Shown here: positions 9,293-19,305 of the stretch, piece by piece | Numbering within the stretch: the first letter of the stretch is position 1 | How the letters are laid out: every line of letters starts with the position of its first letter | Assembly (NCBI RefSeq): GCF_014836405.1 | Contig: NZ_JACSQU010000001.1 | Span: 1,054,001-1,118,000, forward strand | Source: Brevundimonas guildfordensis | GTDB lineage: Bacteria; Pseudomonadota; Alphaproteobacteria; Caulobacterales; Caulobacteraceae | Length of the DNA: 64,000 nucleotides | Reading direction: 5' to 3' | Made by a program: the position numbers and the translations under genes | The notes under the pieces: generated by a model | Database searches by the model: none | Seen by the model: only the letters and a program-made list of their open reading frames with translations | What the model was told of the DNA's origin: nothing

Positions 9293-12055
9293 TTAGTCGT
9301 CAGCCCCCGTCACGGCCGGTCCGTAGAACAGAGCGTTGAACAGCAGGCGCGAGGAAGCCCGCGCCTGAGCCCGGTTCACCACGTCGGGCCCCAGAACGAT
9401 CACCCGGCCCTCGCCGTGCTCCAGATCCAGCACCGCATCGGCGCCCGACAGTCTGTCCGCCCCGATCGCCCAGCCGCTGGAAACCTCGACCTTCTGCGGA
9501 TAGCGCACCATCGACGCCCCCTCGCCCGCATGACGGAAGCCCGCATTACGGTTGAAGAAGACGTTCATCCGCGACGGTGCCCCGAAGGTCAGCGGACGGC
9601 TGGTATCGACCTCGGTTTGCATCACCGCGCCCGGAATGAAGAAATCCGTCGAGGCCAGAGGCTTGCCGTCCGTTCCCGTCAGCACGTCCTGCACCGGCGC
9701 GCCCATGGCGGCGGCCAGTCGGTGGGCCGAGCCGATGGTCACCACGCTGCCGCCCGCCCGCGCAAAGGCGTCGATCTGTGGCACCGTCTTCTCGGCGGTG
9801 ATGTGGCCCAGCCAGCCGCGGTATTCAGCGGGAATGCTCTCGGGCGCCGGCTGCTCACGCTGCGCCGAGGCGGCCAGGTCGGCCGGGATCATGTCCGAGG
9901 CGAAGACCAGAACGTCGAAATCCTTGTTCAGGTCGCCGGCGTCGAGGCGCTGGGGATAGATGACCTCGAACGGATATTCGAACTGCTCCAGCATCCACTG
10001 GGTCCAGCCCGAGGCCATCGAGCCCCCGTAGCGGTCGACCAGCCCGACACGCACCGGCTTCAGGGCGACGCGGTCACCGCCTGGGGCCCGGGCCACGGCG
10101 TGAGCGTTCAGGCCCAGGTCGCGCACGGCCGCCTCGACGATCGGGCGGGCCTTGTCGTCGGCCGGGATCCACAGGGCGCCGGGCGGCAGGGTCGTGCGGC
10201 CCGCGCGGGTTTCGCCTTCCTGCCAATAGACGGGCACGCCCGCCGCCAGCAGGCGGTTGGTCAGGATGTAGCCGTTGATCGGCGCGTGATCGATCAGCCA
10301 GCCCGCGCGGCCCGTCCCCTCGATGCGGCCCGGCGGCGGGGCCATGACGTCGGCGACGCGCTCGGTCGGCGCCTCGAAGCCGTCCAGGATGCGGTCGAAC
10401 TGAACGCCCATCTGCATCGCCAGGGTGTAGCCGGTCGCGTCATAAGGCAGTTTGGGCGGGCCGCCCGGATACTGCAGGTCGTGCGGGTGGTCCTGCGGCT
10501 CGAACATGTCCAGCACATGCGGGCGATAGGCCTGGGCGGTCTTCACCACATACGAGCCCGCCGGATAGGTCTTAGCCCCGATGGTGAAGGCGCGCGTCGC
10601 CCGCTCCACGTCCACGCCGGTCTTGATCAGGCTGTTCAGGAAGGCGACGGCGGTGGGCAGGTCGGCCTGGTCCGCCGGGATGACATAGGCGCGCGGATCG
10701 CGCCGGGCCGGATCGCGCAGGACGCTGTCATACAGGCCGGGATCGACTCGGCGAGCGTTGTCGCCCGCCGCCGCGTTCAGGGCGTCGATCGCCGAGGGCG
10801 TGACCCGCCAGGTGTCGGCATTGCCCTTATCGATGGCGTTCTGGCCCATGCGCCAGATGTTGAACAGCACCCGGTCCTTGTTGCGCGAGGCGTAGTTCAG
10901 CACCGCGCGGTTGATCGACTGCGAGTAATCAATCGACTGGGCGAAATGCCAGGTTTGCGGCGCCACCGGCATGGGCAGGTCGTTGCGCGGCAGCTGGTTG
11001 TCCGGGATCAGGCTGATCTGGCTGGGCGTCGGATGGCCGGTGATCTCGGTCAGCAGGCCGACGGCGTTGTGGAAGTAGGTGACGGAGCGCTCCATCCCGT
11101 TGTTCCACGTCGAATAGCTAGCCCCGCTGCGCATGGTAGAGCCGGGCTTGCCCTCTTCAATCAGGCGGCTGTGCATGGCGGCCCCGACCTCAGAAAGGGT
11201 GCTCATGACCAGGGGGTCATAGTTGTAGTTGAAGGGGTCGCGGAACGGCGGCATGAAGACCACAGTCCCCGCCGGCGCCGTCTGGTGGTGATTATAGATG
11301 ATCTGCGGGAACCACTCGCGGAAGAACTGCCGGTTGACGTTGGTCGTCTCCGCCATCGCCGACAGGTAGTAGTCGCGGTTGTTATCGTGCCCGACGTACT
11401 TCTGATACAGCCGAGGAATAGAGGCGTATTCGCGCTTCAGCGGGTCCTCGTTGCGCATATACCAGGTCGAGACCAGTTCCCATCCGTCCGGGTTCAGCGG
11501 GGCGAACAGGATGACCACGTCGTCCAGGATCCGCCTTGCCTCGGCGTCCTCGGCCGTCAGCCATTCATAGAGGGCGGCGATCAGGGCCTGGGGCGGCACG
11601 GTTTCGGTGGAGTGCAGGCCGCCGTCGATCCAGACCACGGCCTTGCCCTCGGCAGCCAGGGCGCGGGCCTCGTCCTCGCTGACGCCCTCGGCCTTGGCCA
11701 GGCGCCGCGCGATCTCCTGGTAGCGGTCAATGTTCGCCAGGTTCTGCGGCGAGGAAACGACCGAGAGATATTGCGTCCGCCCTTCGGAGGACTTGCCGAT
11801 CTCCAGCAGCTTCATCCGGTCCGACTGGCCGGCCAGGGTGTGCAGATAGCGCTCGAACTGGGTGTAGGTGATCAGATGATAGTCCGCCCCCACCTCATGG
11901 CCGAAAGCCTCCAGCGGGGTGGTCAGCCCGCGCACGGGCGCTGCCTGGGCGACTATCGCCGCCGGGGCCGAACCGGCCTCCAGCGCCAGGGCGCTGACGG
12001 AAGACAGAGCCAGAATGGCCAGGCTGGCCGCAAGCACGGCGGGCGGACGGGTCAT
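9293..12055 (-). CDS. M14-family zinc carboxypeptidase, exported
   Basis: Zinc-dependent peptidase of the M14 (carboxypeptidase A-like) family, probably periplasmic or secreted. The 920-residue protein has a signal peptide (about residues 1-25). The zinc pair HSTE is at about 148-151, NPDGWE at about 188-193, NNRDYY at about 224-229, a third-ligand region YNHHQ at about 254-258, and the catalytic glutamate in LLTEITG at about 337, so the active site looks complete. The last 500 residues form a large extra region including a glutamine amidotransferase-like fold pattern, as in other long M14 proteins. I chose ATG 12055 because AGGAG sits at ideal spacing; the ATG 21 bases upstream would place that site inside the gene. 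The physiological substrate is unknown. Confidence 0.85.
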   Translation of the reverse strand: MTRPPAVLAASLAILALSSVSALALEAGSAPAAIVAQAAPVRGLTTPLEAFGHEVGADYHLITYTQFERYLHTLAGQSDRMKLLEIGKSSEGRTQYLSVVSSPQNLANIDRYQEIARRLAKAEGVSEDEARALAAEGKAVVWIDGGLHSTETVPPQALIAALYEWLTAEDAEARRILDDVVILFAPLNPDGWELVSTWYMRNEDPLKREYASIPRLYQKYVGHDNNRDYYLSAMAETTNVNRQFFREWFPQIIYNHHQTAPAGTVVFMPPFRDPFNYNYDPLVMSTLSEVGAAMHSRLIEEGKPGSTMRSGASYSTWNNGMERSVTYFHNAVGLLTEITGHPTPSQISLIPDNQLPRNDLPMPVAPQTWHFAQSIDYSQSINRAVLNYASRNKDRVLFNIWRMGQNAIDKGNADTWRVTPSAIDALNAAAGDNARRVDPGLYDSVLRDPARRDPRAYVIPADQADLPTAVAFLNSLIKTGVDVERATRAFTIGAKTYPAGSYVVKTAQAYRPHVLDMFEPQDHPHDLQYPGGPPKLPYDATGYTLAMQMGVQFDRILDGFEAPTERVADVMAPPPGRIEGTGRAGWLIDHAPINGYILTNRLLAAGVPVYWQEGETRAGRTTLPPGALWIPADDKARPIVEAAVRDLGLNAHAVARAPGGDRVALKPVRVGLVDRYGGSMASGWTQWMLEQFEYPFEVIYPQRLDAGDLNKDFDVLVFASDMIPADLAASAQREQPAPESIPAEYRGWLGHITAEKTVPQIDAFARAGGSVVTIGSAHRLAAAMGAPVQDVLTGTDGKPLASTDFFIPGAVMQTEVDTSRPLTFGAPSRMNVFFNRNAGFRHAGEGASMVRYPQKVEVSSGWAIGADRLSGADAVLDLEHGEGRVIVLGPDVVNRAQARASSRLLFNALFYGPAVTGADD

Positions 12056-12212
12056 GGAATCTCCTGATGCGTTCACTCTCAGCCTTCTGCGAGGCTTGGC
12101 GGCAGCTTGGCGTTTTCGCGTCAGGGACGCAATTTGCCCGCCGACCTAAAATGCCCCGCGTTGCAGTTACCCACAGTCCGGCCCGAGATCGCGCCCTGCC
12201 CAGCGCCAGAAA

Positions 12213-12250
12213 ACAAAAAGGGCGACCGGATCGCTCCGGCCGCCCTTTCG
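12213..12250 (-). terminator. Terminator of the alpha (rplQ) operon
   Basis: GC-rich hairpin (arms about 12217-12229 and 12236-12247) followed on the minus strand by TTTTTGTTTT, just after rplQ. The loop is AGCGAT in the transcribed sense. Confidence 0.88.
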
Positions 12251-12274
12251 GCATTCCAGCGATGAAGCCTGAAA

Positions 12275-12694
12275 TCAGGCTTCGTCGTCGCCCTCGATGG
12301 CGAAGACCGGACCAGAGTCCATGCCCTTGGCCTCGACGTCGCGATCCACGAACTCGATGACGGCCATCGCGGCGTTGTCGCCGTGACGGAAGCCCGCCTT
12401 CATGATGCGGATGTAGCCGCCGTTACGCTCGGCGTAACGAGGAGCCAGGGTCTCGAACAGCTTGCCGACTTGCGGCACGTCGCGAACGGCGCTGATGGCC
12501 TGACGACGAGCGTGCAGGTCGCCCTTCTTGGCCAGGGTGACCAGCTTCTCGACGAAGGGACGCAGTTCCTTCGCCTTGGGCAGAGTCGTCGTGATCTGCT
12601 CGTGCTTGATCAGCGAGGCGGCCATGTTGGCGAACATGGCCTGGCGGTGGCTGGCCGTACGGCCGAGCTTGCGATAGGCGGCGCCGTGGCGCAT
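12275..12694 (-). CDS. rplQ: 50S ribosomal protein L17
   Basis: Large-subunit protein near the peptide exit tunnel. The 139-residue product opens with [28 protein letters not shown], of which the RHG..KLGR..HR..M pattern is diagnostic for L17. The C-terminal acidic tail (about residues 123-139) extends beyond the E. coli protein, as is common in alphaproteobacteria. Last gene of the alpha operon. A perfect 9-bp inverted repeat (12264-12272 with 12275-12283) covers the stop codon, upstream of the main terminator. Confidence 0.96.
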   Translation of the reverse strand: MRHGAAYRKLGRTASHRQAMFANMAASLIKHEQITTTLPKAKELRPFVEKLVTLAKKGDLHARRQAISAVRDVPQVGKLFETLAPRYAERNGGYIRIMKAGFRHGDNAAMAVIEFVDRDVEAKGMDSGPVFAIEGDDEA

Positions 12695-12811
12695 CGGGGT
12701 CTCTCCTACTCGACCCTGGTTTCTCGTCCCTACTTTGCGGACGAGACCTGGGGCCTCTCATTCTAACCGCCCCAACCGATCCACGCGGGACCTGGGCGGA
12801 GGGGTTAATGA

Positions 12812-13831
12812 TCAGATCTGGTCGTCGAACTTCTTGGCCAGATCTTCGATGTTTTCCGGCGGCCAGTTCGGCACATCCATGCCGAGGCTCAGGCTCATGG
12901 ACGCCAGAACTTCCTTGATCTCGTTCAGCGACTTGCGGCCGAAGTTCGGGGTGCGAAGCATTTCGCCCTCGGTCTTCTGGATCAGGTCGCCGATGTAGAC
13001 GATGTTGTCGTTCTTCAGGCAGTTGGCCGAACGGACCGACAGCTCCAGCTCGTCCACCTTCTTCAGCAGGGCCGGGTTGAAGGGCAGTTCGGGCTTGCCG
13101 TCCGACTGCTCGACAGCCTTGGTCGGCTCATCGAAGGTGATGAAGATCTGCAGCTGGTCTTGCAGGATGCGCGCGGCGTAGGCCACGGCGTCAACCGGCG
13201 AGACGGCGCCGTTGGTTTCAACTTCCAGGATCAGCTTGTCGTAGTCCAGCGACTGGCCCTGACGGGTCGGCTCGACGCGATAGGCGACGCGCTTCACCGG
13301 CGAATACAGGGCGTCGACGGCGATCAGGCCGATCGGAGCGTCTTCCGGGCGGTTCAGTTCGGCGGCGACGTAGCCCTTGCCGTTCTGGACCGTCAGTTCC
13401 ATGCGGACCGAGGCGCCGTCATCCAGGGTGCAGATCACGTGATCCGGGTTCAGCACCTCGATGTCAGCCGGCAGCTCGATCTGAGCCGCCGTCACCGGGC
13501 CGGGGCCCGTGGCGCGCAGCGTCATCCGCTTCGGACCTTCTGCGTGCATACGCAGGGCCAGTTGCTTGATGTTCAGAACGATGTCGACGACGTCCTCGCG
13601 AACGCCTTCCAGCGACGAGAACTCGTGAACAACGCCGTCGATCTGAATGGCCGTGACCGCCGCGCCTTGAAGCGAAGACAGCAGAACGCGACGAAGCGCG
13701 TTGCCGAGCGTCACACCGAAACCGCGCTCGAGAGGTTCGGCGATCAGACGCGCCTTGTGCTGCGGGTCAGACCCGCCCTCGACTTGCGGTTTCTCGGGAC
13801 GGATCAGCTCTTGCCAGTTTCTTTCGATCAT
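12812..13831 (-). CDS. rpoA: RNA polymerase alpha subunit
   Basis: Assembly platform of RNA polymerase. The 339-residue protein has the N-terminal dimerisation domain (about residues 1-235, with the [17 protein letters not shown] signature) and a C-terminal domain (about 255-325, with [16 protein letters not shown]) that binds UP elements and activators such as the Fnr-type regulator in this window. Normal length. Fourth from last position in the alpha operon order rpsM-rpsK-rpoA-rplQ. rpsD, which sits between rpsK and rpoA in E. coli, is absent, as usual in alphaproteobacteria, so S4-type feedback from within the operon is not expected. Confidence 0.98.
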   Translation of the reverse strand: MIERNWQELIRPEKPQVEGGSDPQHKARLIAEPLERGFGVTLGNALRRVLLSSLQGAAVTAIQIDGVVHEFSSLEGVREDVVDIVLNIKQLALRMHAEGPKRMTLRATGPGPVTAAQIELPADIEVLNPDHVICTLDDGASVRMELTVQNGKGYVAAELNRPEDAPIGLIAVDALYSPVKRVAYRVEPTRQGQSLDYDKLILEVETNGAVSPVDAVAYAARILQDQLQIFITFDEPTKAVEQSDGKPELPFNPALLKKVDELELSVRSANCLKNDNIVYIGDLIQKTEGEMLRTPNFGRKSLNEIKEVLASMSLSLGMDVPNWPPENIEDLAKKFDDQI

Positions 13832-13919
13832 AAAGTCCCTCGAACGGGTTTCGGCGGCTCCGTGTTCTCACGTTCAGAACAACAGGAGCCGCCGGGAGAA
13901 GGGGTAGGCGGCGTGAACC

Positions 13920-14309
13920 TTAGACGCGACGGCGCTTCGGCGGACGGCAGCCGTTGTGCGGCATCGGCGTCACGTCGCGGATGGTCGTGATCGTCATGCC
14001 GACGGCCTGCAGGGCGCGCAGGGCCGACTCACGGCCCGAACCCGGACCCGAGACGTTCACTTCCAGCGTCTTGACGCCGTGCTCGGCGGCCTTCTTGCCA
14101 GCGTCTTCCGCAGCCATCTGAGCGGCGTACGGCGTCGACTTGCGCGAGCCCTTGAAGCCCATGTGGCCGGCCGACGACCAGGAAATCGCGTTCCCTTGAG
14201 CGTCGGTGATGGTCACCATGGTGTTGTTGAACGAAGCATTCACGTGGGCGACGCCCGAGGTGATGTTCTTGCGTTCGCGGCGCTTAACGCGACCCGGTTC
14301 CTTAGCCAT
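13920..14309 (-). CDS. rpsK: 30S ribosomal protein S11
   Basis: Small-subunit platform protein contacting mRNA near the Shine-Dalgarno helix. The 129-residue sequence contains the family pattern [15 protein letters not shown] and ends with the conserved PPKRRRV. Lies 16 bases downstream of rpsM in the alpha operon. Confidence 0.97.
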   Translation of the reverse strand: MAKEPGRVKRRERKNITSGVAHVNASFNNTMVTITDAQGNAISWSSAGHMGFKGSRKSTPYAAQMAAEDAGKKAAEHGVKTLEVNVSGPGSGRESALRALQAVGMTITTIRDVTPMPHNGCRPPKRRRV

Positions 14310-14325
14310 CGGTCAGGCCTCTCTC

Positions 14326-14694
14326 TTACTTCTTCTTGCCGGCGATCGGCTTGGCCGGACCCTTGCGGGTGCGAGCGTTGGTGTGGGTGCGCTGGCCGCG
14401 GACCGGCAGGCCCTTACGGTGACGCAGGCCGCGATAGCAGGCCAGGTCCATCAGACGCTTGATGTTCATCGAGGTCTCACGACGCAGGTCGCCTTCGACG
14501 GTGTAGTCGCGGTCGATGGCTTCGCGGATCTGCAGGATCTCCGCGTCGGTCAGCTGGTTCACGCGGCGAGCCGGCTCGATGCCGATCTTGGCCGTGATCT
14601 CCTTGGCGTTGTGCGCGCCAATGCCGTGGATGTACTGAAGCGCGATTTCAACGCGCTTGTTGGTCGGAATGTTGACGCCTGCGATACGGGCCAC
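14326..14694 (-). CDS. rpsM: 30S ribosomal protein S13
   Basis: Small-subunit head protein that contacts the P-site tRNA and the 50S subunit. I start it at GTG 14694, giving (V/M)ARIAGVNIP, the universal N-terminus; GGAG lies six bases before it. A TTG four codons further upstream would add residues that no S13 carries and would consume the ribosome site. The protein is 122 residues and ends in the lysine-rich tail [11 protein letters not shown]. First gene of the alpha operon; the 141 bases upstream, after the TonB-like gene, should carry a promoter unless read-through from spc supplies transcription. Confidence 0.95.
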   Translation of the reverse strand: MARIAGVNIPTNKRVEIALQYIHGIGAHNAKEITAKIGIEPARRVNQLTDAEILQIREAIDRDYTVEGDLRRETSMNIKRLMDLACYRGLRHRKGLPVRGQRTHTNARTRKGPAKPIAGKKK

Positions 14695-14835
14695 GAAATT
14701 CTCCAAGTACGCGTTAATCAGACGCAGAAACCGCTCCGGTCAACAGACCAGGAGCGTGTACGCCCTTCGCGGAAGGCCGCCCTTATACAGGGGATTCCCG
14801 ATGCGTCAACGGGCAAGCGCCGTGAGCAGGATGGT

Positions 14836-15528
14836 TCAGGGCCATTCAACCCCCACCCGGACCTCTCGACCATCAATCGGCGCTCCGTTCTGCGTCGGAG
14901 GACGAAAGCGGAAATATCGCGAGGCCGCAAGAGCCGCTTGACCGAATCCCATCCCAGGGGGCGCTTCGTCCACCAGGCGGCAGTCGCTTAGGGTGGTGTC
15001 CAGGCGGACGCGGCAGGCCAGCGTCGCCCGCCCTCCCCGCCGCTGGCGGAAGGCTTCAGGAGGATGCAGCGTCCTGAGTTCGCCTACGGTGGGGCCGCGA
15101 ATGATACGCGGCGGCCCGTCACCGACTCCGGGTCCCGAGCCGGAACCGCTGCCGCCGCCGCTACCCGTCCCCTGCCCGCCCTGACCTTGGCCCGGCGTCG
15201 GACCCGGCTCGGGCGCCGCGCCGACGACCAGAGGCTGTTCAGGGGCCGGGCGCGGGGGCGCGACGATTTCGGGCGGAGGCGGCGCGGGCCGCGGACGCGG
15301 GGGACGCACGGTCGAGGCGGCCGCGGGCGCTCCGCCCCCTTGGGTCACGGCCGGCTCAACAGGGGGAGGCGGTGGCGGCTCAGGACGGTCGAACGGGACC
15401 AGGTCGACAATGATGAGCGGCGGCGGCGCGTCGAAGGTCGTCGCGGGCCGCCCTACGCCCAAAAGCACAAAGGCGCCGAGGTGCAGAAGAGCCACAAGCC
15501 CCGCTGCGCCCCAGCGCCATTGTTTCAT
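14836..15528 (-). CDS. TonB-family energy-transducer-like protein
   Basis: Probable inner-membrane-anchored periplasmic protein of the TonB family. The 230-residue product has one N-terminal membrane segment (about residues 7-26), a proline-rich spacer (about 40-95), a Gly/Ser-rich stretch (about 100-125) and a C-terminal TonB-like domain (about 140-230). That domain shows the expected HPPEAFRQRRGGRATLACRV start and an RYFRFRPPTQNG end. Two cysteines within it (ACRV and DCRL) could form a disulfide, which is unusual for TonB. ATG 15528 is preferred over an upstream GTG that would add ten charged residues. It is embedded between adk and rpsM, in the same direction. Whether it serves the receptor at 3202 is unknown. 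Confidence 0.75.
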   Translation of the reverse strand: MKQWRWGAAGLVALLHLGAFVLLGVGRPATTFDAPPPLIIVDLVPFDRPEPPPPPPVEPAVTQGGGAPAAASTVRPPRPRPAPPPPEIVAPPRPAPEQPLVVGAAPEPGPTPGQGQGGQGTGSGGGSGSGSGPGVGDGPPRIIRGPTVGELRTLHPPEAFRQRRGGRATLACRVRLDTTLSDCRLVDEAPPGMGFGQAALAASRYFRFRPPTQNGAPIDGREVRVGVEWP

Positions 15529-15612
15529 TCGTTCCGGTCGCAACCGTCTCTCCCGCACAGGCTTCCGAAAGCTAACGCTTCAGAAGTCGAGGAGATCAGA
15601 CCGCCCGTACGA

Positions 15613-16176
15613 TCAAGCGTCCAGCGCCGCGTCGATGGCGGCGGCCACGGCGCCGATGTCGCCCATGCCGTCCACCTCGGTCAGCTTGCCTTGGCCTTCG
15701 TAGTAGGGAAGCAGCGGCGCGGTCTGGCGGTTGTAGACGGCCAGCCGGTCTTTGAAGGTCTCGGGGTTGTCGTCAGGGCGGCCCTGCTCGGCGAACCGCT
15801 TGCCGATCCGATCGGTCAGGGCGGCGTCGTCGACCTTCAGGCGGATGACGCTATCGATCTTGGCGCCGCGCTTGGCCAGCATGGCGTCCAGCGCTTCCGC
15901 CTGGGCCACCGTGCGGGGGAAGCCGTCGAAGATAGCCCCGCCGGCAGCTTCAGCTTCCGGCAGACGGGCTTCGATCAGTGCGATGACGATCTCGTCGGTG
16001 ACGAGGTCGCCGCGCGCCAGCACGTCCTTGACCTTAAGGCCCAGCTCGGAGCCGGAAGCGATCGCCGCGCGCAGCATGTCGCCGGTCGAGAGCTGGACCA
16101 TGCCGCGCCCTTCGACCAGCCGCTTGGCCTGGGTGCCCTTGCCGGCCGCAGGCGGCCCGAACAGGATCAGGTTCAT
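15613..16176 (-). CDS. adk: Adenylate kinase, short-lid form
   Basis: Interconverts ATP + AMP and 2 ADP in the cytoplasm. The 187-residue protein has the P-loop GPPAAGKGTQ (about residues 7-16), the AMP-binding motif STGDMLR, and FDGFPRTVAQAE. The LID region is short and lacks the four-cysteine zinc site, which explains the length of 187 rather than about 214. Last gene of the spc operon, 24 bases after secY. Confidence 0.96.
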   Translation of the reverse strand: MNLILFGPPAAGKGTQAKRLVEGRGMVQLSTGDMLRAAIASGSELGLKVKDVLARGDLVTDEIVIALIEARLPEAEAAGGAIFDGFPRTVAQAEALDAMLAKRGAKIDSVIRLKVDDAALTDRIGKRFAEQGRPDDNPETFKDRLAVYNRQTAPLLPYYEGQGKLTEVDGMGDIGAVAAAIDAALDA

Positions 16177-16200
16177 TATGTCTTCGGGCCCCCTACCCGA

Positions 16201-17577
16201 TCAGCGACGGGCAGGAGCGGAACCGCCCCGGCCACGGCCGCGCAACTTGGCCTTCTTGATCAGGCCCTCATACTGGTGAGCCAGCAGGTGCGACTGGATC
16301 TGGGCGACCGTGTCCATCGTCACCGAGACCACGATAAGGATGGACGTGCCGCCAAAATACACGGCGTTGCCCAGGCTGCTGATCATGAACTCCGGCAGCA
16401 GGCAGACGGCGGTGATATAGCCGGCGCCGATCACCGTCAGGCGGGTCAGCACGTAGTCCAGATACTCGGCCGTCCGCTTGCCCGGACGGATCCCCGGCAG
16501 GAAGCCGCCGTACTTGCGCAGGTTCTCGGCCGTGTCCTCGGGATTGAAGGTGATCGAGGTGTAGAAGAAGCAGAAGAAGATGATCAGGGCGGCGTACAGC
16601 ACCATGAACACGGGCTTGCCGTGCGTCAGCTGCGCCGTCACCAGCGGCAGCCAGCTCATCCACTCAGGCAGGTTCGCGTTCGCCGTGAACTGAGCCACCG
16701 TCGTCGGCAGCATCAGCAGCGACGAGGCGAAGATGGCCGGGATCACGCCTGCGGTGTTGACCTTCAGCGGCAGGAAGCTGCGCTCGCCGCCCGTCATGCG
16801 ATTGCCTTCCTGGCGCTTCGGATACTGGATCAGAAGACGGCGCTGGGCGCGTTCCATGAAGACGATGAAGACGATGACCGCCACCGCCATGATGGCGATG
16901 AAGAACAGGGTGAAGGCCGACATCTGGCCCTGCTGGGCCAGGCCCAGCATCCGCGCCACCGTCGACGGCAGAACCGCCACGATGCCCGCGAAGATGATCA
17001 GCGAGATGCCGTTGCCGACGCCGCGCGCCGTCACCTGCTCACCCAGCCACATCAGGAACATGGTGCCGCCGGTCAGGACCGTGACCGTCGAAATAATGAA
17101 GAACAGGCCGGGCTGGTCGATCAGGCCGGGCTGGGCGTTCAGGCCCACCGCGATGCCGAAGGACTGAGCCAGGGCCAGGAACACCGTCAGGTAGCGGGTG
17201 TACTGGTTCAGCTGCTTGCGGCCCGACTCGCCGCCTTCCTTCTTCAGCTTCTCCCACGGCGGATACACCGCGCCCATCAGCTGGACGATGATCGACGCCG
17301 AGATGTAGGGCATCACGTTCAGCGCGAACACGGCCATGCGCTCGACAGCGCCGCCCGAGAACATGTTGAACATGTCCAGGATGCCACGTTGGCCATCCGG
17401 ATTCTGGAAGAAGGCCAGGAAGGCCTCGCCATTGATCCCAGGGATCGGAACATAGGTGCCGATCCGATAGACCAGCAGCGCGCCCAGCGTGAACAGCAGG
17501 CGCTTGTGCAGCTCGGTCGCCTTGGCGAACGAGCCCATGTTCATATTGGCAGCAAGTTGTTCAGCGGCCGAAGCCAT
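16201..17577 (-). CDS. secY: Protein translocase channel subunit SecY
   Basis: Pore of the Sec translocon in the inner membrane. The 458-residue protein shows ten membrane helices, the plug region near YVPIPGINGEAF, and the cytosolic loops that receive SecA (FMERAQRRLLIQYPKRQ). It ends in an Arg/Gly-rich tail. Partner SecE is encoded at 58483 in this window. The 159-base spacer upstream contains a GAAAGCGG-type hairpin (about 17628-17657) without a T-run. Confidence 0.98.
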   Translation of the reverse strand: MASAAEQLAANMNMGSFAKATELHKRLLFTLGALLVYRIGTYVPIPGINGEAFLAFFQNPDGQRGILDMFNMFSGGAVERMAVFALNVMPYISASIIVQLMGAVYPPWEKLKKEGGESGRKQLNQYTRYLTVFLALAQSFGIAVGLNAQPGLIDQPGLFFIISTVTVLTGGTMFLMWLGEQVTARGVGNGISLIIFAGIVAVLPSTVARMLGLAQQGQMSAFTLFFIAIMAVAVIVFIVFMERAQRRLLIQYPKRQEGNRMTGGERSFLPLKVNTAGVIPAIFASSLLMLPTTVAQFTANANLPEWMSWLPLVTAQLTHGKPVFMVLYAALIIFFCFFYTSITFNPEDTAENLRKYGGFLPGIRPGKRTAEYLDYVLTRLTVIGAGYITAVCLLPEFMISSLGNAVYFGGTSILIVVSVTMDTVAQIQSHLLAHQYEGLIKKAKLRGRGRGGSAPARR

Positions 17578-17736
17578 CAGGCGCTCCCCACACGGTCACC
17601 ATAGTCATGCCCGTGCTCAGATAGGCGGAAAGCGGCGCTCTTGCGAGGGCCGCTTTCGGAAAATCGTCATCCCTGTCCGGACGTTCCCGGCGGAGGCGCA
17701 GCGAACCGCGCCCCCGACGGATGACGATATCGGATT

Positions 17737-18330
17737 TTAGGCCTTGGCCGCGGCGCGCTTGGCGCGAGCCGAGACCTTGTTGGCGTCGCCCAGCGGAGCC
17801 TTCGGCGCCGGGGCCTTGCCGCGAGCCGCATTGCGCTTCTCGAGACGGGCGGCAGCCTTGGCTTCAGCTTCGATGCGCTCTTGCTTGACCGAACCGCCGG
17901 CGGCTTCCACCGCCTTGATGGCGCCGGCCGAGGCCGACCAGACCACCAGGTTCAGCTTGGCCTTCAGCTCGCCTTCGCCCAGGACGCGCACGCCGTCCTT
18001 GACGCGACGGATCACGCCGGCGGCGACCAGGGCCGCGCCGTTGATCTCGGCCTTGGCGTCCAGCTTGCCGCCGTCGATGGCCTCTTGCAGACGCCACAGG
18101 TTGACTTCAGCCAGCTTGGGCGCGTTCGGCACGTTGAAGCCGCGCTTCGGCATACGCATGTACAGCGGCATCTGGCCGCCTTCGAAGCCGACCTTGCCGC
18201 CGCCCGAACGCGAGTTCTGGCCCTTGACGCCGCGACCGGCGGTCTTGCCCTTGCCCGAACCCGGGCCACGGCCGACGCGCATGCGCTTCTTGGTTGCGCC
18301 TTCGTTGTCGCGGATTTCGTTCAGTTTCAT
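17737..18330 (-). CDS. rplO: 50S ribosomal protein L15
   Basis: Large-subunit assembly protein. Started at ATG 18330, giving [28 protein letters not shown], the standard N-terminus; the longer frame upstream reads through the intergenic spacer. At 197 residues it is longer than E. coli L15 (144) because of a Lys/Ala-rich C-terminal extension (about residues 150-197), a common alphaproteobacterial feature. Separated from rpmD by a 164-base spacer holding a terminator-like hairpin. Confidence 0.95.
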   Translation of the reverse strand: MKLNEIRDNEGATKKRMRVGRGPGSGKGKTAGRGVKGQNSRSGGGKVGFEGGQMPLYMRMPKRGFNVPNAPKLAEVNLWRLQEAIDGGKLDAKAEINGAALVAAGVIRRVKDGVRVLGEGELKAKLNLVVWSASAGAIKAVEAAGGSVKQERIEAEAKAAARLEKRNAARGKAPAPKAPLGDANKVSARAKRAAAKA

Positions 18331-18449
18331 TGCCTGATCCTTTCGGGTTCTAGCGCCAGGTCCGCCAGGCGGTCCTGACTCGGCGTTGGAAAAATTGAAG
18401 GGTCGCTGATTAAGCGACCCGCGTCTGCATCGCAAGATGCTTCCTGCAT

Positions 18450-18488
18450 AAAGCGAAAACGCCCTCCCCCGCGAACGGGAGAGGGCGA
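18450..18488 (-). terminator. Terminator-like hairpin inside the spc operon
   Basis: Strong hairpin (18460-18469 with 18477-18487, one bulge) followed on the minus strand by TTTTCGCTTT. It lies just after the rpmD stop and before rplO. It may attenuate transcription into rplO-secY-adk or act as an mRNA processing or stability element. The stem core GCCCTCCC/GGGAGGGC also appears at two other intergenic sites. Confidence 0.55.
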
Positions 18489-18494
18489 ACCGTC

Positions 18495-18689
18495 TTACTT
18501 CTCGACCACTTCGATCATGTGGGCGACCTTGGCGATCATCCCACGGACGGAAGGGGTGTCTTCCAGGGTCGACTCACGGCCGATCTGGTTGAGACCCAGG
18601 CCCACCAGGGTGGCGCGCTGATCGCCCTTGCGGCGGATCGGGCTCCCGACCTGACGGACGGTCACAGTCTTGTTTTCGGTCTTGGCCAT
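18495..18689 (-). CDS. rpmD: 50S ribosomal protein L30
   Basis: Small (64-residue) large-subunit protein. The core [23 protein letters not shown] matches the L30 pattern of a short GSPIGR-like segment followed by LGLN. Three bases after rpsE in the spc operon. Confidence 0.95.
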   Translation of the reverse strand: MAKTENKTVTVRQVGSPIRRKGDQRATLVGLGLNQIGRESTLEDTPSVRGMIAKVAHMIEVVEK

Positions 18690-18692
18690 CTA

Positions 18693-19292
18693 TCAGCCCT
18701 CCACGGCTTCCGGCGCCGAAGCGCCGTCATTGCGGCGGCCCATCAGGTCGGACACCTTCTTGCCCCGCTTGGAGGCGATCTGGCGCGGCGACGACTGGAC
18801 CTTCAGAGCTTCGAAGGTGGCGCGGATCATGTTGTACGGGTTCGACGAGCCGGTCGACTTGCCCACGACGTCCTGGACGCCGAGGGTTTCGAGGACTGCA
18901 CGCATCGGACCGCCCGCGATGACGCCGGTGCCCGGAGGCGCCGCACGCATCATGATCTTGCCGGCGCCCCAACGGCCATTGCCGTCGTGGTGCAGGGTGC
19001 GGTTCTCGCGCAGCGGAACCTTGATCATGGTCTTCTTGGCTTCTTCGGTCGCCTTACGGATGGCTTCCGGCACTTCGCGCGCCTTGCCATGACCGAAGCC
19101 GACGCGGCCCTTGCCGTCGCCGACGACCATCAGGGCCGCGAACGAGAACCGGCGGCCGCCTTTGACGGTGGCGGCGACGCGGTTGATGTGCACCAGCTTC
19201 TCGACGATGTCCGAATCCGGACCATCAACGGGAGCGTTGCGGTTGTCGCGACGGTTGCGGTCGCCGCCGCCGCGTTGGGGTTCACGAGCCAT
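18693..19292 (-). CDS. rpsE: 30S ribosomal protein S5
   Basis: Small-subunit protein important for decoding accuracy and for unwinding mRNA at the entry channel. The 199-residue product has an N-terminal double-stranded RNA-binding fold (about residues 28-95, with the [16 protein letters not shown] signature) and a second alpha/beta domain (about 105-175). The first 25 residues form an Arg/Asn-rich extension ([14 protein letters not shown]). Standard position in spc. Confidence 0.97.
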   Translation of the reverse strand: MAREPQRGGGDRNRRDNRNAPVDGPDSDIVEKLVHINRVAATVKGGRRFSFAALMVVGDGKGRVGFGHGKAREVPEAIRKATEEAKKTMIKVPLRENRTLHHDGNGRWGAGKIMMRAAPPGTGVIAGGPMRAVLETLGVQDVVGKSTGSSNPYNMIRATFEALKVQSSPRQIASKRGKKVSDLMGRRNDGASAPEAVEG

Positions 19293-19305
19293 GCTTGCCG
19301 TTCCC

